The translations under genes and the position numbers were made by a program. Positions 25,301 through 33,424 of a stretch of DNA of 36,110 bases are shown here, piece after piece (the first letter of the stretch is position 1; every line of letters starts with the position of its first letter). The DNA lies in assembly GCF_004340205.1 (NCBI RefSeq), contig NZ_SLWB01000023.1, positions 1 through 36,110 of the forward strand. The letters are read 5' to 3'. Below the pieces are notes generated by a model that worked only from the letters and a program-made list of their open reading frames with translations, did no database searches and was not told the DNA's origin. Source of the DNA: Acetobacteroides hydrogenigenes (GTDB taxonomy: Bacteria > Bacteroidota > Bacteroidia > Bacteroidales > ZOR0009).

Positions 25301-27888
25301 GTGTTGTACCAGTAGGAATCCTTGTCGGGGAGCCGCATACCTACGTAGCGGGAATACGGATAGTAAGGAATTGAGAACTGGTCGATGCTGAACTCTCCAC
25401 CTGGCTCGAACACCTCACCCTTGAAGTTGGCGTTTAGTACTGCAGGCAGGTTATTTCCCGACTTAAGCGAGCATTCTACAGTTGCATCTCCCTGATCGTT
25501 CAATCGTCCATCGAATGCCGACACGGTTTGCGAGGTGTACTTCGATCCTTCATCATCAAAGTTGTAGGCTTCGTATCCCTTAAAGACAGCCTGAGCTTTG
25601 CTTAGCGTTGCCTGGTACACCGCCTTAAGGTTTGGTGCTGGTGCTCCATGTAGCCATCGTACGTTAAGGTGCCCTGTAAACTTACCGTTATCGCCTATTT
25701 TCTTAAGGCTTGTTGATAGGTTTATCTTGAGCCTATTGGGCTTAACGGTTTCTATCCTGAAGCTTTTTGAGAAGGTTACCCCTCCAATCTTTACGATACC
25801 CATCCAGCTTCCGGTGATGGCATCTGCCGATGTTGCAGTACGGAAAGCGTACATGTTGGAGCCATCGTAGCGTTGAACTAGGCGTTTTACCAGCTGTCCT
25901 TTGGGGTTTTGGAAGTCGAATACAACCGGATGCCCCTTGGGAATGGCATGGCCTCTATCCTCAACAATAAAAGATATAAATAGCGAATCGCCGGGGCGCC
26001 ATACGCCGCGTTCACCTGTGATATAGCCTTTGATTCCTTTTTGTATCTCGTTTCCTGCTATGTCAAAATTGCTCATCGAAAGCGAATTCCCGTCATCTAT
26101 CTTTAGGTATCCGCGCTGCTCTTTCCATTTGGCAATGATTAAGAAAGGATGCCCTTTTTTATAGGGGATTGTGACGAACCCATCGCTACTGGTAGTGCCC
26201 TTGCCAAGCAGTACTTGCTGGTAGTTGTACACATCTACTTCTACATCGGAAATTGGCGTCACATCCTTTATGTTACTAACAGCAACATGCAGCTGGTTTT
26301 CTTTTCCTCGTTTGGCTATGATTCCAAGGTCAGATGCCAGTAGGTTTTGGGATATCATCTTATCCGAGGAGTAATAGGCCGAGTTACAAGGATTATCCCG
26401 CTGCTGCCAATCGTAGTCCGACTCGTAGTAGTAATCCGTATAGTCGCCGTAGCCGTATTCGTTATCCCAATTCTGCTCTTCGTCATCTTGAGCTACGGAT
26501 TGCTCTTCTGCTGATGCCGGGCAGCTTAGGTAGGCAACGTCGTTCTTTCGGAAGTAGATGCTTACCTGATATATTGCTCCTGGTTCGCTTTTTATGATCT
26601 TGGTAAGATCGAGGGCATAGCGGCACCAGCGGTTTACGTTAAGGCTGCCAACCGATTGTAGGTCGATCCGTTTCTTGTAGATTGGCATCCCCACTCTTCG
26701 GAGCTCGTTGTTACCATCCATGTTGTTTACCTGAAAGAACTGGCCCACGTTACGCTCGTAGATGCGCACCACCTGCACCATCACCGATTTTAGTCCAATA
26801 GCTTCAAACGGATATACGAGCGATTGAGAACTGGGCAGGATATTCCCACTCCCAACGCTACGCAGCTGTGGTTTTGCTTTTCCAAAGTTGATGGTGGTTT
26901 CGTAAGGGGTACGCAGCTTTTTGCCTGATGCACTCGTAATTCCCTGATTAACGGTAAAGCGTACGTTGCCATCCATTGCCGAGGCGTAAACCCAAAGCTG
27001 ATTTCCCTCGATGCTATAAGTAACGGTAGTTGGGGTACTAAAGGCAATTAGCCCAGTTAAATCTTGGTTTGGGGCAATGGGCTCGTTGAACGAAACAACA
27101 AATGTAGGCGACTGCTGCTGCTTATCGTTGGATACGTAAAGAACCCTAAACTCATCTTTGGTGGGAATGGTGATGCTTTTATCACCTTTAGAATCTATGC
27201 TTAGTGGGCTTCCGTTCCACGATATGTTGAGCTTTTGAACCTTATTCGTACAGCGGATTCCTGAGGACTCAAATATAAAACGGCGGAAGCCATCGCTTAC
27301 GCGCCATGTGGTAGTAAGACCTTTCCCGTCCAAGTCTACTTGAACCATCTTTTTCACCTGCTCAATGTCGGCCTTGTCGGCTGTATATACGTATCCCTCT
27401 AGCTTGTACACATCCTTCTGTTGCTCGGATGCCGATATTCCAACAATCTCTACCTCGTAATCTTGGGGTATAACCCTAAATCCAAATTCCATTTCGTTGA
27501 ACTTCGACTCCCTTACATCGCAAACCTTGCTCAGCAGAAACCTTGCAATGTAAATCTCGCCTGACTTTAGTTGTTCGGATGGTTTAAAGACAATCGTGCG
27601 GCTATCCTTCCAGTAGGTTTTACCCTTGATGTTTGGGCTAAAGCTGAATAGTTCTTCTGCCGATTCTTTCCCATTTCCAGGATACATGTAAGAATCGTTT
27701 TGCAGCACTACCTGTATTTCGCCATCCGAGGCAACTAGCCCAGAGGTGTATGCCGAGACGTATTCTGCAAATTCAGGATCGACCGAGGGGATGTCGGTAA
27801 CCTTATTCTTGCATCCAACCAAAAAAACTATTGCTGAAAAGAAAGCGAGGAGTAGTGCGGATCGGAGTACTTGCTTTGGGAAGTTCAT
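22357..27888 (-). CDS. Bacterial alpha-2-macroglobulin, thioester lipoprotein
   Basis: This is a very large (1843-residue) periplasmic protease trap of the YfhM/ECAM type. I chose the Met at 27888 rather than 27930 because it begins a lipoprotein signal with lipobox LVGC (Cys26). A series of macroglobulin-like beta domains follows, with an MG2-type region around GYITGERGVWRPGDSLFISF. The thioester motif YGCVEQ is intact at about residue 1398 and heads an alpha-helical thioester domain rich in TLDGGFGYWKG-like repeats. A C-terminal receptor-like beta domain ends the protein. On cleavage by a protease the thioester is expected to link covalently to it. An acidic, Tyr/Trp-rich segment (coded about 26390-26510) is conspicuous. 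The gene is upstream of pbpC on the same strand, and the pairing supports the assignment. Confidence 0.93.
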   Translation of the reverse strand: MNFPKQVLRSALLLAFFSAIVFLVGCKNKVTDIPSVDPEFAEYVSAYTSGLVASDGEIQVVLQNDSYMYPGNGKESAEELFSFSPNIKGKTYWKDSRTIVFKPSEQLKSGEIYIARFLLSKVCDVRESKFNEMEFGFRVIPQDYEVEIVGISASEQQKDVYKLEGYVYTADKADIEQVKKMVQVDLDGKGLTTTWRVSDGFRRFIFESSGIRCTNKVQKLNISWNGSPLSIDSKGDKSITIPTKDEFRVLYVSNDKQQQSPTFVVSFNEPIAPNQDLTGLIAFSTPTTVTYSIEGNQLWVYASAMDGNVRFTVNQGITSASGKKLRTPYETTINFGKAKPQLRSVGSGNILPSSQSLVYPFEAIGLKSVMVQVVRIYERNVGQFFQVNNMDGNNELRRVGMPIYKKRIDLQSVGSLNVNRWCRYALDLTKIIKSEPGAIYQVSIYFRKNDVAYLSCPASAEEQSVAQDDEEQNWDNEYGYGDYTDYYYESDYDWQQRDNPCNSAYYSSDKMISQNLLASDLGIIAKRGKENQLHVAVSNIKDVTPISDVEVDVYNYQQVLLGKGTTSSDGFVTIPYKKGHPFLIIAKWKEQRGYLKIDDGNSLSMSNFDIAGNEIQKGIKGYITGERGVWRPGDSLFISFIVEDRGHAIPKGHPVVFDFQNPKGQLVKRLVQRYDGSNMYAFRTATSADAITGSWMGIVKIGGVTFSKSFRIETVKPNRLKINLSTSLKKIGDNGKFTGHLNVRWLHGAPAPNLKAVYQATLSKAQAVFKGYEAYNFDDEGSKYTSQTVSAFDGRLNDQGDATVECSLKSGNNLPAVLNANFKGEVFEPGGEFSIDQFSIPYYPYSRYVGMRLPDKDSYWYNTNKDYILSIVSLDNNLRPTSSRVAVEVYKMNSSWWWDRDSESDVSYINQSYSKLISRQEIATSNGRGAYRFRINYPDWGSYYIRMVDINSGHTTGRVVTVYWPYEMGVADNMPEGASLLPIAADVSTVDVGKKCTIRFPGSEGARALISIENGSRVIKQEWVDAHKSSNTYTLKTDEQMTPNIYVSVWLIRPHIRKNNDLPIRQYGLLKLKVENRATHLNPVISIPAVIKPEQNVSITVSEKNGRPMTYTVAMVDEGLLDITRFKIPNPWNTFYAEEALGVKSWDVYNRVIGAYGGLIEKYFTIGGSEELRATEQGKSIRFKPVVKFFGPFTVGKNGKSTHTFRMPNYVGSVKTMVVAANSDYGYGTAEKVSAVKLNVMAVPTLPRVLGPNETISMPVNVFAMAGNIRNVKVSVKAEGAVKLVGASTQNVTFSREGDKMLMFNIKAVSATGRAKITVTAAGGKDVSTQVVDLFVREPRSEQTRVVDAVLGAGKSWSYRFAPFGVGGTNSATVEVSTLLPINLSSRLGFLVTYPYGCVEQTTSSVFPQLYLGRLMMLDSPTKQRIEQNVKAGIESLMAMQTLDGGFGYWKGASSADAWGSSYAGHFLLEARAAGYSVSEAALSRWMSYQANASRNWTSQGNSYDDMTQAYRLYTLALAQRPEMGAMNLLKEKQSVSPQTFWRLAAAYALAGQRQVARGIIAKLPTKFAAYKNDYYTYGSDTRDLAMMVETLAELNMLNKAAEPVKRLSAKLGGKGWMSTQETAFSLLAISKTRTEIKPGLGVNTTLTINGKSQKVAANASMAQVRFRPASSNAVSIFNNGKQTTFVRLIMQGIPPVAKENEYSNNLSVKVRYSGIHGETVVPTSVPQGTDFLITVDVTHPGIGQEYRNLTLSQVFPSGWEVQNPRLAGEANDATSSYTYQDFRDDRVYTHFDLRAGETKRITLKVKATYAGHFYLPSFKAEAMYDASISAGTAGMWVKVVAQ

Positions 27889-28059
27889 ATCAAATAAGTT
27901 TGGGTGATGAATAGTGGTTGATATTAACACTATTATTCTAAAAAAGCAACACTTCTAAACGGCGGAAAGTCCCATAATTGTTGCCTTTAAAACGCACATT
28001 ACATCCATTTCGGTGTTTAGATAAGTGAAGAAGCTAGTTCTTATCTAAAAATTAGAACC

Positions 28060-28515
28060 ATGATTGGGGGGTGTAACGTTGCTTTTACTCGCGTGCGGGC
28101 TAGCGAGGATATTTCAGATGTTGCCCGTGTCAGCGGTATCGCAATGTCGGTGCTTGTTGCCGAGGATAACGCTATATATCAAATGCTGATGAAGAAGTTG
28201 CTAGCAGCCTACGGTTATTCTGTAAGTGTTGTAGATAACGGATTGGCAGCACTAGAAGCACTCGACAAGTATGATTACGATATCGTTTTTATGGATCTGC
28301 AAATGCCCGATATGGATGGGCTTGAGGCTACACGTCAGATCGTAATGCGCTTTAAGGATAATCATCCTACAATTATTGCGATGACGGCAAGTTCTATTGG
28401 TGACGATGTGGAGGCATGCTTTGAGGCAGGTGTAGACGATTACATACGTAAGCCCATTAAAAGCCAAGACATTGAAACGATACTTAACAAGTGGTGTAAG
28501 GAGAAGGCCAGCTAA
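28060..28515 (+). CDS. Stand-alone response regulator receiver protein
   Basis: This is a single CheY-like receiver domain with no output domain. From Met29 (base 28144) the sequence is a complete receiver: VLVAEDN with the acidic pair, phospho-acceptor Asp79 in FMDLQMPDMDG, Thr in AMTAS, and Lys in YIRKPI. Residues 1-28 are not part of the domain, so the real start may be 28144 (123 residues); I list the longer frame because A-rich sequence precedes 28060. The LQMPDMDG style is typical of receivers cut from or partnered with hybrid histidine kinases. No kinase is adjacent, so its partner is elsewhere. It is convergent with the DPP7 gene and shares the terminator at 28555. Confidence 0.85.
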   Translation: MIGGCNVAFTRVRASEDISDVARVSGIAMSVLVAEDNAIYQMLMKKLLAAYGYSVSVVDNGLAALEALDKYDYDIVFMDLQMPDMDGLEATRQIVMRFKDNHPTIIAMTASSIGDDVEACFEAGVDDYIRKPIKSQDIETILNKWCKEKAS

Positions 28516-28554
28516 TACTTCTCCTGAGCCTTATGTGAAATATTAGTGAGAATA

Positions 28555-28585
28555 AAAAAGGTCTACCACATGGTAGACCTTTTTT
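28555..28585. terminator. Bidirectional terminator between convergent genes
   Basis: AAAAAGGTCTACCA (28555-28568), loop CA, TGGTAGACCTTTTTT (28571-28585). A perfect stem with A and T runs on either side serves both the receiver gene (+) and the peptidase gene (-). Confidence 0.92.
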
Positions 28586-28605
28586 ATTATGGTATAGAGT
28601 GATGA

Positions 28606-30738
28606 TTATTCTACAATTGTCATCTCATCAACTAGGTGTTTAGCACCAGCGTACTTATCCATGATGAAGAGCACGTAGCGAATATCTACGTTAATGGTGC
28701 GCTGTAGTTGAGGTTCAAAGGCAATGTCGCCGCTCATGGCTTCCCAGTTACCGTCGAAAGCAAGACCGATAAGTTCGCCGTTGGCGTTCATTATTGGGCT
28801 ACCCGAGTTACCTCCGGTGATGTCGTTGGTAGATAGGAAAGCTACAGGCATTTTACCATTCTTCATGGCATAGCGACCGTAGTCTTTAGCGTTGTAAAGT
28901 TCCTTTAGCTTGCTAGGAACAACAAACTCCCAGTTTGTTGGATCTTCCTTCTCCATTACTCCATCAAGAGTTGTGTAGAAGTTGTAGTGAACTGCATCGG
29001 CAGGGATGTAGTCGAGCACATTTCCGTAAGTTAAGCGCATGGTAAAGTTTGCATCAGGATAGTGAGGCTTATCCTTTTCCATCTCTAGCAAGCCTGCGAT
29101 ATAGAGGCGTTGTCCTTTGGCAAACTTCTCGTTGAGAGGCGACAGTTTCTCTGAAATTTCGCGGATTATAACGCTGATGCTCTGCGCAGCCTTGTAGATA
29201 GGGTCGTTCTTTACTGCTTCTACGGTTGGATTAGATAAGAATGCGTTGAATGCTTTCTTATTAGAAAATATCGACTTTGCATAGAGATCGTTTACGTAAG
29301 CCTCTATGTTGTTGTTGTACTGCGACTGGATGTCGTTGTAAAGCGATGGAAGATATTTTGCAGGAACATCCTTCTTGTAAAGGGCAAACATGGCTACGGC
29401 AACTTTTTTGTCTAGTGCCTCGTTGTAGTCTTTGTAGAAATCGTTGGTAGATTCTTTGATCTTGGTTAAATCTTCCTTGGATTCGATAGATTTTATAAGG
29501 GCACTAGCGTAGCGCGAAGCAGCACCAACAACCTCGATGCCTCTGATGCTTTCTCCTAGGTACTGGATGGCGCTATTTACCTCCTTACGGCTTTCTACGG
29601 CTTCTTTGATAAGAGCCAGAGCATTTCCGTAGGTTGCAACTCTTTCGGGTGATTGGTTAACCCAGCTGGTGAAGCGAGCCTCTTGTTCGGCCTTCTTGTC
29701 CTGCACCTTTAGGCGCTTAAGCCCACGGCTCATACCAATCGAATTTTTCCAGTAGTTTGAAGATCCTGCATACTTTGATGCATACTGAATGCGGATGGTG
29801 TCGTTTGCCTGCATATCCTTCATCCAAATATCCTGACGGATGCCGCGGATCTTGATGCGGTTGGGGTTCGAGATGTTAAGTACTTCGTCAATTTCCCAAG
29901 AGGTCATGTAGCGGTTGGTGCGGCCAGGATTACCCATAATCATGGTATAGTCACCAGCCTTAATCCCCTTAAGCGATACCTTGAGGAACTTCTTAGGCTT
30001 TAGCGGAACGTTGTTGGCGTTGTAGTCGGCTGGGTTTCCATCCTTATCGGCGTATACGCGGAATACCGAGAAGTCGCCGGTGTGGCGTGGCCACATCCAG
30101 TTGTCGGTGTCGGCACCAAACTTGCCAATGGCATCGGGTGGAGTTCCTACCAAACGAACATCGGTGTACACTTTGTAAACGAAGAGGTAGAATTGGTTAC
30201 CACCGTACATTGGGGTAACCTGTCCGCGGATGAACTTGCCATTAGATGCTTCGTCAGCGAGCTTTTTGCTAAGGTCGGCAATGGCCTTGTAGCGCTCCTG
30301 CTCGGTCATGCTAGGGGTAAGAACATCGTTGAACCTGGCTGTGACATCCTCAATGCGCTCAAGGAAGGTTACAGTAAGTCCGGGTGATGGGATCTCCTGC
30401 TCCTTGTTCATAGCCCAAAATCCATTCTTTAGGTAGTCGTGCTCCACGGTGCTGTGCTGTTGGATGGTTCCGTAGCCGCAGTGGTGGTTGGTGAGCAGCA
30501 GCCCCTGATCCGAAACAATTTCGCCTGTACAGCCACGTCCAAAGATGACGATGGCGTCTTTTAGGCTGCTCTTGTTGATGCTGTAGATATCCTCGGGCGA
30601 GAGCTTAAGCCCTGCCTTCTTCATATCTTTTGCGTTGAGCTTTTCGATGAGTGGAAGTAGCCACATTCCTTCGTCAGCTCTAAGGGTGGTTGAGCCTAAC
30701 AGCAGCAACCCTACTAGCAAAATGCTAATCTTCCTCAT
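28606..30738 (-). CDS. S46 family dipeptidyl-peptidase, DPP7 type
   Basis: This 710-residue exported serine peptidase removes dipeptides from the N-terminus of oligopeptides in the periplasm, important in amino-acid-fermenting Bacteroidales. The signal peptide is MRKISILLVGLLLLGSTTLRA. The chymotrypsin-like triad is visible: His86 in TNHHCGYG, probable Asp222 in PRHTGDF, and Ser645 in GGNSGSP. The residue 18 positions after the Ser is Gly663 (AFDGNWE). In P. gingivalis enzymes this position is Gly in DPP7 (hydrophobic P1) and Arg in DPP11 (acidic P1), so DPP7-like specificity is inferred. Length matches the family (about 700-720). It stands alone, with a terminator 20 bp downstream. Confidence 0.93.
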   Translation of the reverse strand: MRKISILLVGLLLLGSTTLRADEGMWLLPLIEKLNAKDMKKAGLKLSPEDIYSINKSSLKDAIVIFGRGCTGEIVSDQGLLLTNHHCGYGTIQQHSTVEHDYLKNGFWAMNKEQEIPSPGLTVTFLERIEDVTARFNDVLTPSMTEQERYKAIADLSKKLADEASNGKFIRGQVTPMYGGNQFYLFVYKVYTDVRLVGTPPDAIGKFGADTDNWMWPRHTGDFSVFRVYADKDGNPADYNANNVPLKPKKFLKVSLKGIKAGDYTMIMGNPGRTNRYMTSWEIDEVLNISNPNRIKIRGIRQDIWMKDMQANDTIRIQYASKYAGSSNYWKNSIGMSRGLKRLKVQDKKAEQEARFTSWVNQSPERVATYGNALALIKEAVESRKEVNSAIQYLGESIRGIEVVGAASRYASALIKSIESKEDLTKIKESTNDFYKDYNEALDKKVAVAMFALYKKDVPAKYLPSLYNDIQSQYNNNIEAYVNDLYAKSIFSNKKAFNAFLSNPTVEAVKNDPIYKAAQSISVIIREISEKLSPLNEKFAKGQRLYIAGLLEMEKDKPHYPDANFTMRLTYGNVLDYIPADAVHYNFYTTLDGVMEKEDPTNWEFVVPSKLKELYNAKDYGRYAMKNGKMPVAFLSTNDITGGNSGSPIMNANGELIGLAFDGNWEAMSGDIAFEPQLQRTINVDIRYVLFIMDKYAGAKHLVDEMTIVE

Positions 30739-30908
30739 AGGTCGAACTTTATTTTAGTTTGTGTTTATAACCTTTTGCGGGTAAAAGTCTTTCAGTTTGA
30801 CACACGTTTGACGAAAAACTTGTTTTTCTTATCATGCTAACTGACGTGCTTTTATTCTAATTGTTACAGGTCTATTTTAAGAATATGGCCTGAGATTCAA
30901 ACGATCAT

Positions 30909-31550
30909 CTAGTAAAACTCTAGCGAGAGCTGTTCGTCGGTAAGCCTAAAGCTTTTTCGATGATAGCAGGTTATCCCATTTTTGGCTATTGCCTCGCGAT
31001 GCTTTTGGGTTGGATAGCCCTTGTTTTCGTTCCATCCGTAGTGAGGGAATTCGGTGTGCAGCTGCTCCATCAGCTCGTCGCGGTAGGTTTTGGCGAGTAC
31101 TGATGCTGCGGCAATGCTGGCAAACTTACCGTCGCCACCCACCACGCACTGATGGGGGATTTCGCGGTGCTTCTTAAAGCGGTTGCCGTCAATCAACAGA
31201 AATTCTGGCTTAATCTTTAGGTCATCTGCAGCCTTTTGCATACCCAGTATGGAGGCGTTGAGGATGTTAATTTGGTCGATGGTTTCGTTGTCGATAACGG
31301 CAACGGCCCAGGCCAGCGCCTGCTCGCGAATCTGAGCCTTTAGGATTTCACGAACCTTATGGCTGAGCTTTTTGGAGTCGTTTAGCAGCGGAAGGTCGAA
31401 TGTTGGTGGAAGGATTACGGCAGCAGCCACAACAGGACCTGCCAAACAGCCACGTCCGGCTTCGTCGCATCCGGCCTCCAGAATACCCTCGTTTAGGAAG
31501 GGCCAAAGGGCTTCTCCTTTTACTCTATCGCGTTTTGAATGGTGCTCCAC
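30909..31550 (-). CDS. rnhB: Ribonuclease HII
   Basis: This endonuclease of 213 residues cleaves RNA in RNA/DNA hybrids and single ribonucleotides in DNA. The family signature [21 protein letters not shown] carries Asp29 and Glu30. LLIDGNR and the [12 protein letters not shown] stretch supply the other acidic metal ligands. NDSKKLS and [12 protein letters not shown] are further RNase HII motifs. The N-terminus is slightly extended. The start codon lies inside the end of the upstream glycosyltransferase gene (31-bp overlap), so translation is probably coupled; the gene may depend on that transcript. Bases 30739-30908, upstream of the peptidase gene, hold nothing recognisable. Confidence 0.95.
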   Translation of the reverse strand: MEHHSKRDRVKGEALWPFLNEGILEAGCDEAGRGCLAGPVVAAAVILPPTFDLPLLNDSKKLSHKVREILKAQIREQALAWAVAVIDNETIDQINILNASILGMQKAADDLKIKPEFLLIDGNRFKKHREIPHQCVVGGDGKFASIAAASVLAKTYRDELMEQLHTEFPHYGWNENKGYPTQKHREAIAKNGITCYHRKSFRLTDEQLSLEFY

Positions 31551-32644
31551 AGTATGCTTGCAGTATTATCCCAGTTAAAGAGTTTGCCGCGCTCGAATGC
31601 CTTGGCGGCCATTTCGTTTCGGAAGCTGTAGTCGTTGGTCATCTTAATCATTGCATTCTTGATGGCGGTAATCGAGAATGGATCGACCAGCACGGCGGCA
31701 TCGCCGGCCACTTCGGGCAGCGAGGTTACCGACGAGGTGATGATGGGTACGTTAGCCTTCATGGCCTCTACCAGCGGAATCCCGAATCCTTCGAAGATGG
31801 GCACAAAGATGAGCGCTTCGGCAGCGCCAACGGCCTTGGAAAGGTGCTCGTTGGATAGCCATCCGGTAAAGATGACGTCCGACTTGTGGTGCATCTCGCG
31901 GTATATCTTTTCGGCCTTGGGCGATTTAAACTTGGGGTTACCCACCATCAGCAGCTTGTAGTTCGATGGAACCTCGTCCTTAAAGCGATCGAAGGCGCGG
32001 AGCATGCGGCCTACGTTCTTACGTGGATGGATGGAGCCGATGTACAGGAAGTAGGGGCAGCCATCGGTAAGGTCGAAACGTAGGTCATCGATTTGCTTCT
32101 GGGTGAGCGGAGCGAATATAGGGTCGGCGGCGTTGTAGGCAACGTCGATCTTGTGGGGCGATATCTTGTAGGTTCCGCACAGGTCGGACTTCGAGAAGTT
32201 CGAAACGGTGAGGATGCGGTTGGCCCTTTCGGCAAAGCGGGGGAAGAAGTGATGGAAGTACTTCCGCTTGGTCCAGTCCTCGAGCTCGGGGTAATGCTCG
32301 AAGCTCAGGTCGTGGATAACGGCCACCTGCGCGGTGGGTACCGAGAGCGACAGGAAGCCGTTGGGCGCAACAAACACGTCGGGCTTAATCTTCTTAAGCT
32401 GGTCGGCGAGCAGCACCTCGTACCAGTACCACCACATGAGCGGATTATTGGCCGATGGGGTGATGATGATTGGCTCAACATTCTTACCGTAGATGTGGTG
32501 TGGCTCGTAGTTCTTGTCGAAAATGAAGTAGAATTGGTGTTCGGGATTAGCCTTTACGATTCGGCTAAATGTCTCGTGCATGAATCTTCCTACTCCATCG
32601 CTGTTACCCTTCAAAAGGGCTTTGGCGTTAACCGCTATTTTCAT
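31520..32644 (-). CDS. Glycosyltransferase family 4 protein
   Basis: This 374-residue retaining GT-B glycosyltransferase probably uses a nucleotide sugar at the inner membrane face. The N-terminal domain begins [21 protein letters not shown]. The linker region has [12 protein letters not shown], and the C-terminal domain has [29 protein letters not shown] and the EGFGIPLVE motif (about 284-292) whose acidic residues bind the donor. [20 protein letters not shown] is typical of GT4. The acceptor is unknown; lipopolysaccharide, capsule and glycolipid are all possible. It heads a two-gene unit with rnhB and has a perfect -7 box 26 bp upstream. Confidence 0.9.
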   Translation of the reverse strand: MKIAVNAKALLKGNSDGVGRFMHETFSRIVKANPEHQFYFIFDKNYEPHHIYGKNVEPIIITPSANNPLMWWYWYEVLLADQLKKIKPDVFVAPNGFLSLSVPTAQVAVIHDLSFEHYPELEDWTKRKYFHHFFPRFAERANRILTVSNFSKSDLCGTYKISPHKIDVAYNAADPIFAPLTQKQIDDLRFDLTDGCPYFLYIGSIHPRKNVGRMLRAFDRFKDEVPSNYKLLMVGNPKFKSPKAEKIYREMHHKSDVIFTGWLSNEHLSKAVGAAEALIFVPIFEGFGIPLVEAMKANVPIITSSVTSLPEVAGDAAVLVDPFSITAIKNAMIKMTNDYSFRNEMAAKAFERGKLFNWDNTASILWSTIQNAIE

Positions 32645-32669
32645 TGACCTTAGGTAAACAAAATTTGTT

Positions 32670-32677
32670 CAAATATA
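32670..32677 (-). promoter_or_regulatory. -7 box TATATTTG for the glycosyltransferase-rnhB unit
   Basis: Read leftward, TATATTTG matches TAnnTTTG exactly and lies 26 bp before the start codon at 32644. No clear -33 TTTG is present at the usual distance. Confidence 0.45.
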
Positions 32678-32860
32678 AGCTTTTCTAGGCTGATTGTGAA
32701 TGGGTAATTCGGAAACAAAGCGTGCGAAACAAATGCGTTGGATATTCCCTTGAGGCTTGTGATTCTACACTCGCTAAGTAGCGGCTAGTGAGCAACCGTT
32801 CTTGAGTTTTTTGCATGATGCGAACTCGTTGCCCAATAGCATAACCCTATCTCGAAGGTT

Positions 32861-33000
32861 ATCCCCCGCTGGCGGGGGTAGGGGGTGGATTTTTCTGTAC
32901 AATGTCTTTAATTTCAGCAGGCATCCTGTTTGGTTTTCTTCTTACGGATGAGATGCGTTTCTACAATTAGCGACCCATTGTCCACCCCCTGCCCTCGCCA
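32861..33000. repeat. GGGGTGGG/CCCACCCC element, copy 2
   Basis: ATCCCCCGCTGGCGGGGGT followed by AGGGGGTGGAT forms the left end. GTCCACCCCCTGCCCTCGCC forms the right end, about 90 bp away and inverted. Compared with copy 1 at 13483 the hairpin of the right end is truncated. Confidence 0.65.
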
Positions 33001-33424
33001 ACAATGTCGTTAAGAGAAGCATCTAACTCTTTTAACTACAAGAAAGCCTACCTCTCCTTACTTTTTTGATTGGGCAAAAAAGTAAGCAAAAAACCTTGGT
33101 GAATATTAACTCGCTCGGTCGTGCTACAACGTTATTCCCCTTTGTAAAAAGTAGCGCTGCTGCAATCCAAATCGCATTGAGTATGCATGTAGAAGCTCCG
33201 CTCGCTCAAACAGGATATTCACCGTGGTGGAGTGGCTTCGCCACGGTGTCTACGGTAGAACCAGAGATTTTCAAGTAAAGGTTGCATCCCGACGATTGCC
33301 TAACGTTTTAATTAAGAAAGAATCTATTCTTAAGTTAACGACATTATCCCTCGCCAGCGGGGGATACGCTTTTTGCAAGGTATTGCCGATATGGTAGGTC
33401 AACATCATCTTATAAATGCGGCAT
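33001..33424. other. Repeat-rich gene-free stretch before the cstA end
   Basis: No gene is supported here. CTTACTTTTTTG and CAAAAAAGTAAG form an inverted repeat at about 33057-33090, of a type I recall as dispersed in Bacteroidota. CACCGTGG (33220-33227) and CCACGGTG (33241-33248) form a hairpin. ATCCC and GGGAT flank a degenerate half of the 32861-type element at 33346-33365. The section looks like decayed, nested non-coding repeats. Confidence 0.55.

Noticed and set aside
32093-32647. 184-residue plus-strand frame opposite the glycosyltransferase
   Set aside because: Antisense shadow; the GT4 motifs on the other strand are unambiguous.
33066-33278. 70-residue plus-strand frame
   Set aside because: It begins in an inverted repeat and runs through a hairpin. 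Composition and position indicate repeat debris.
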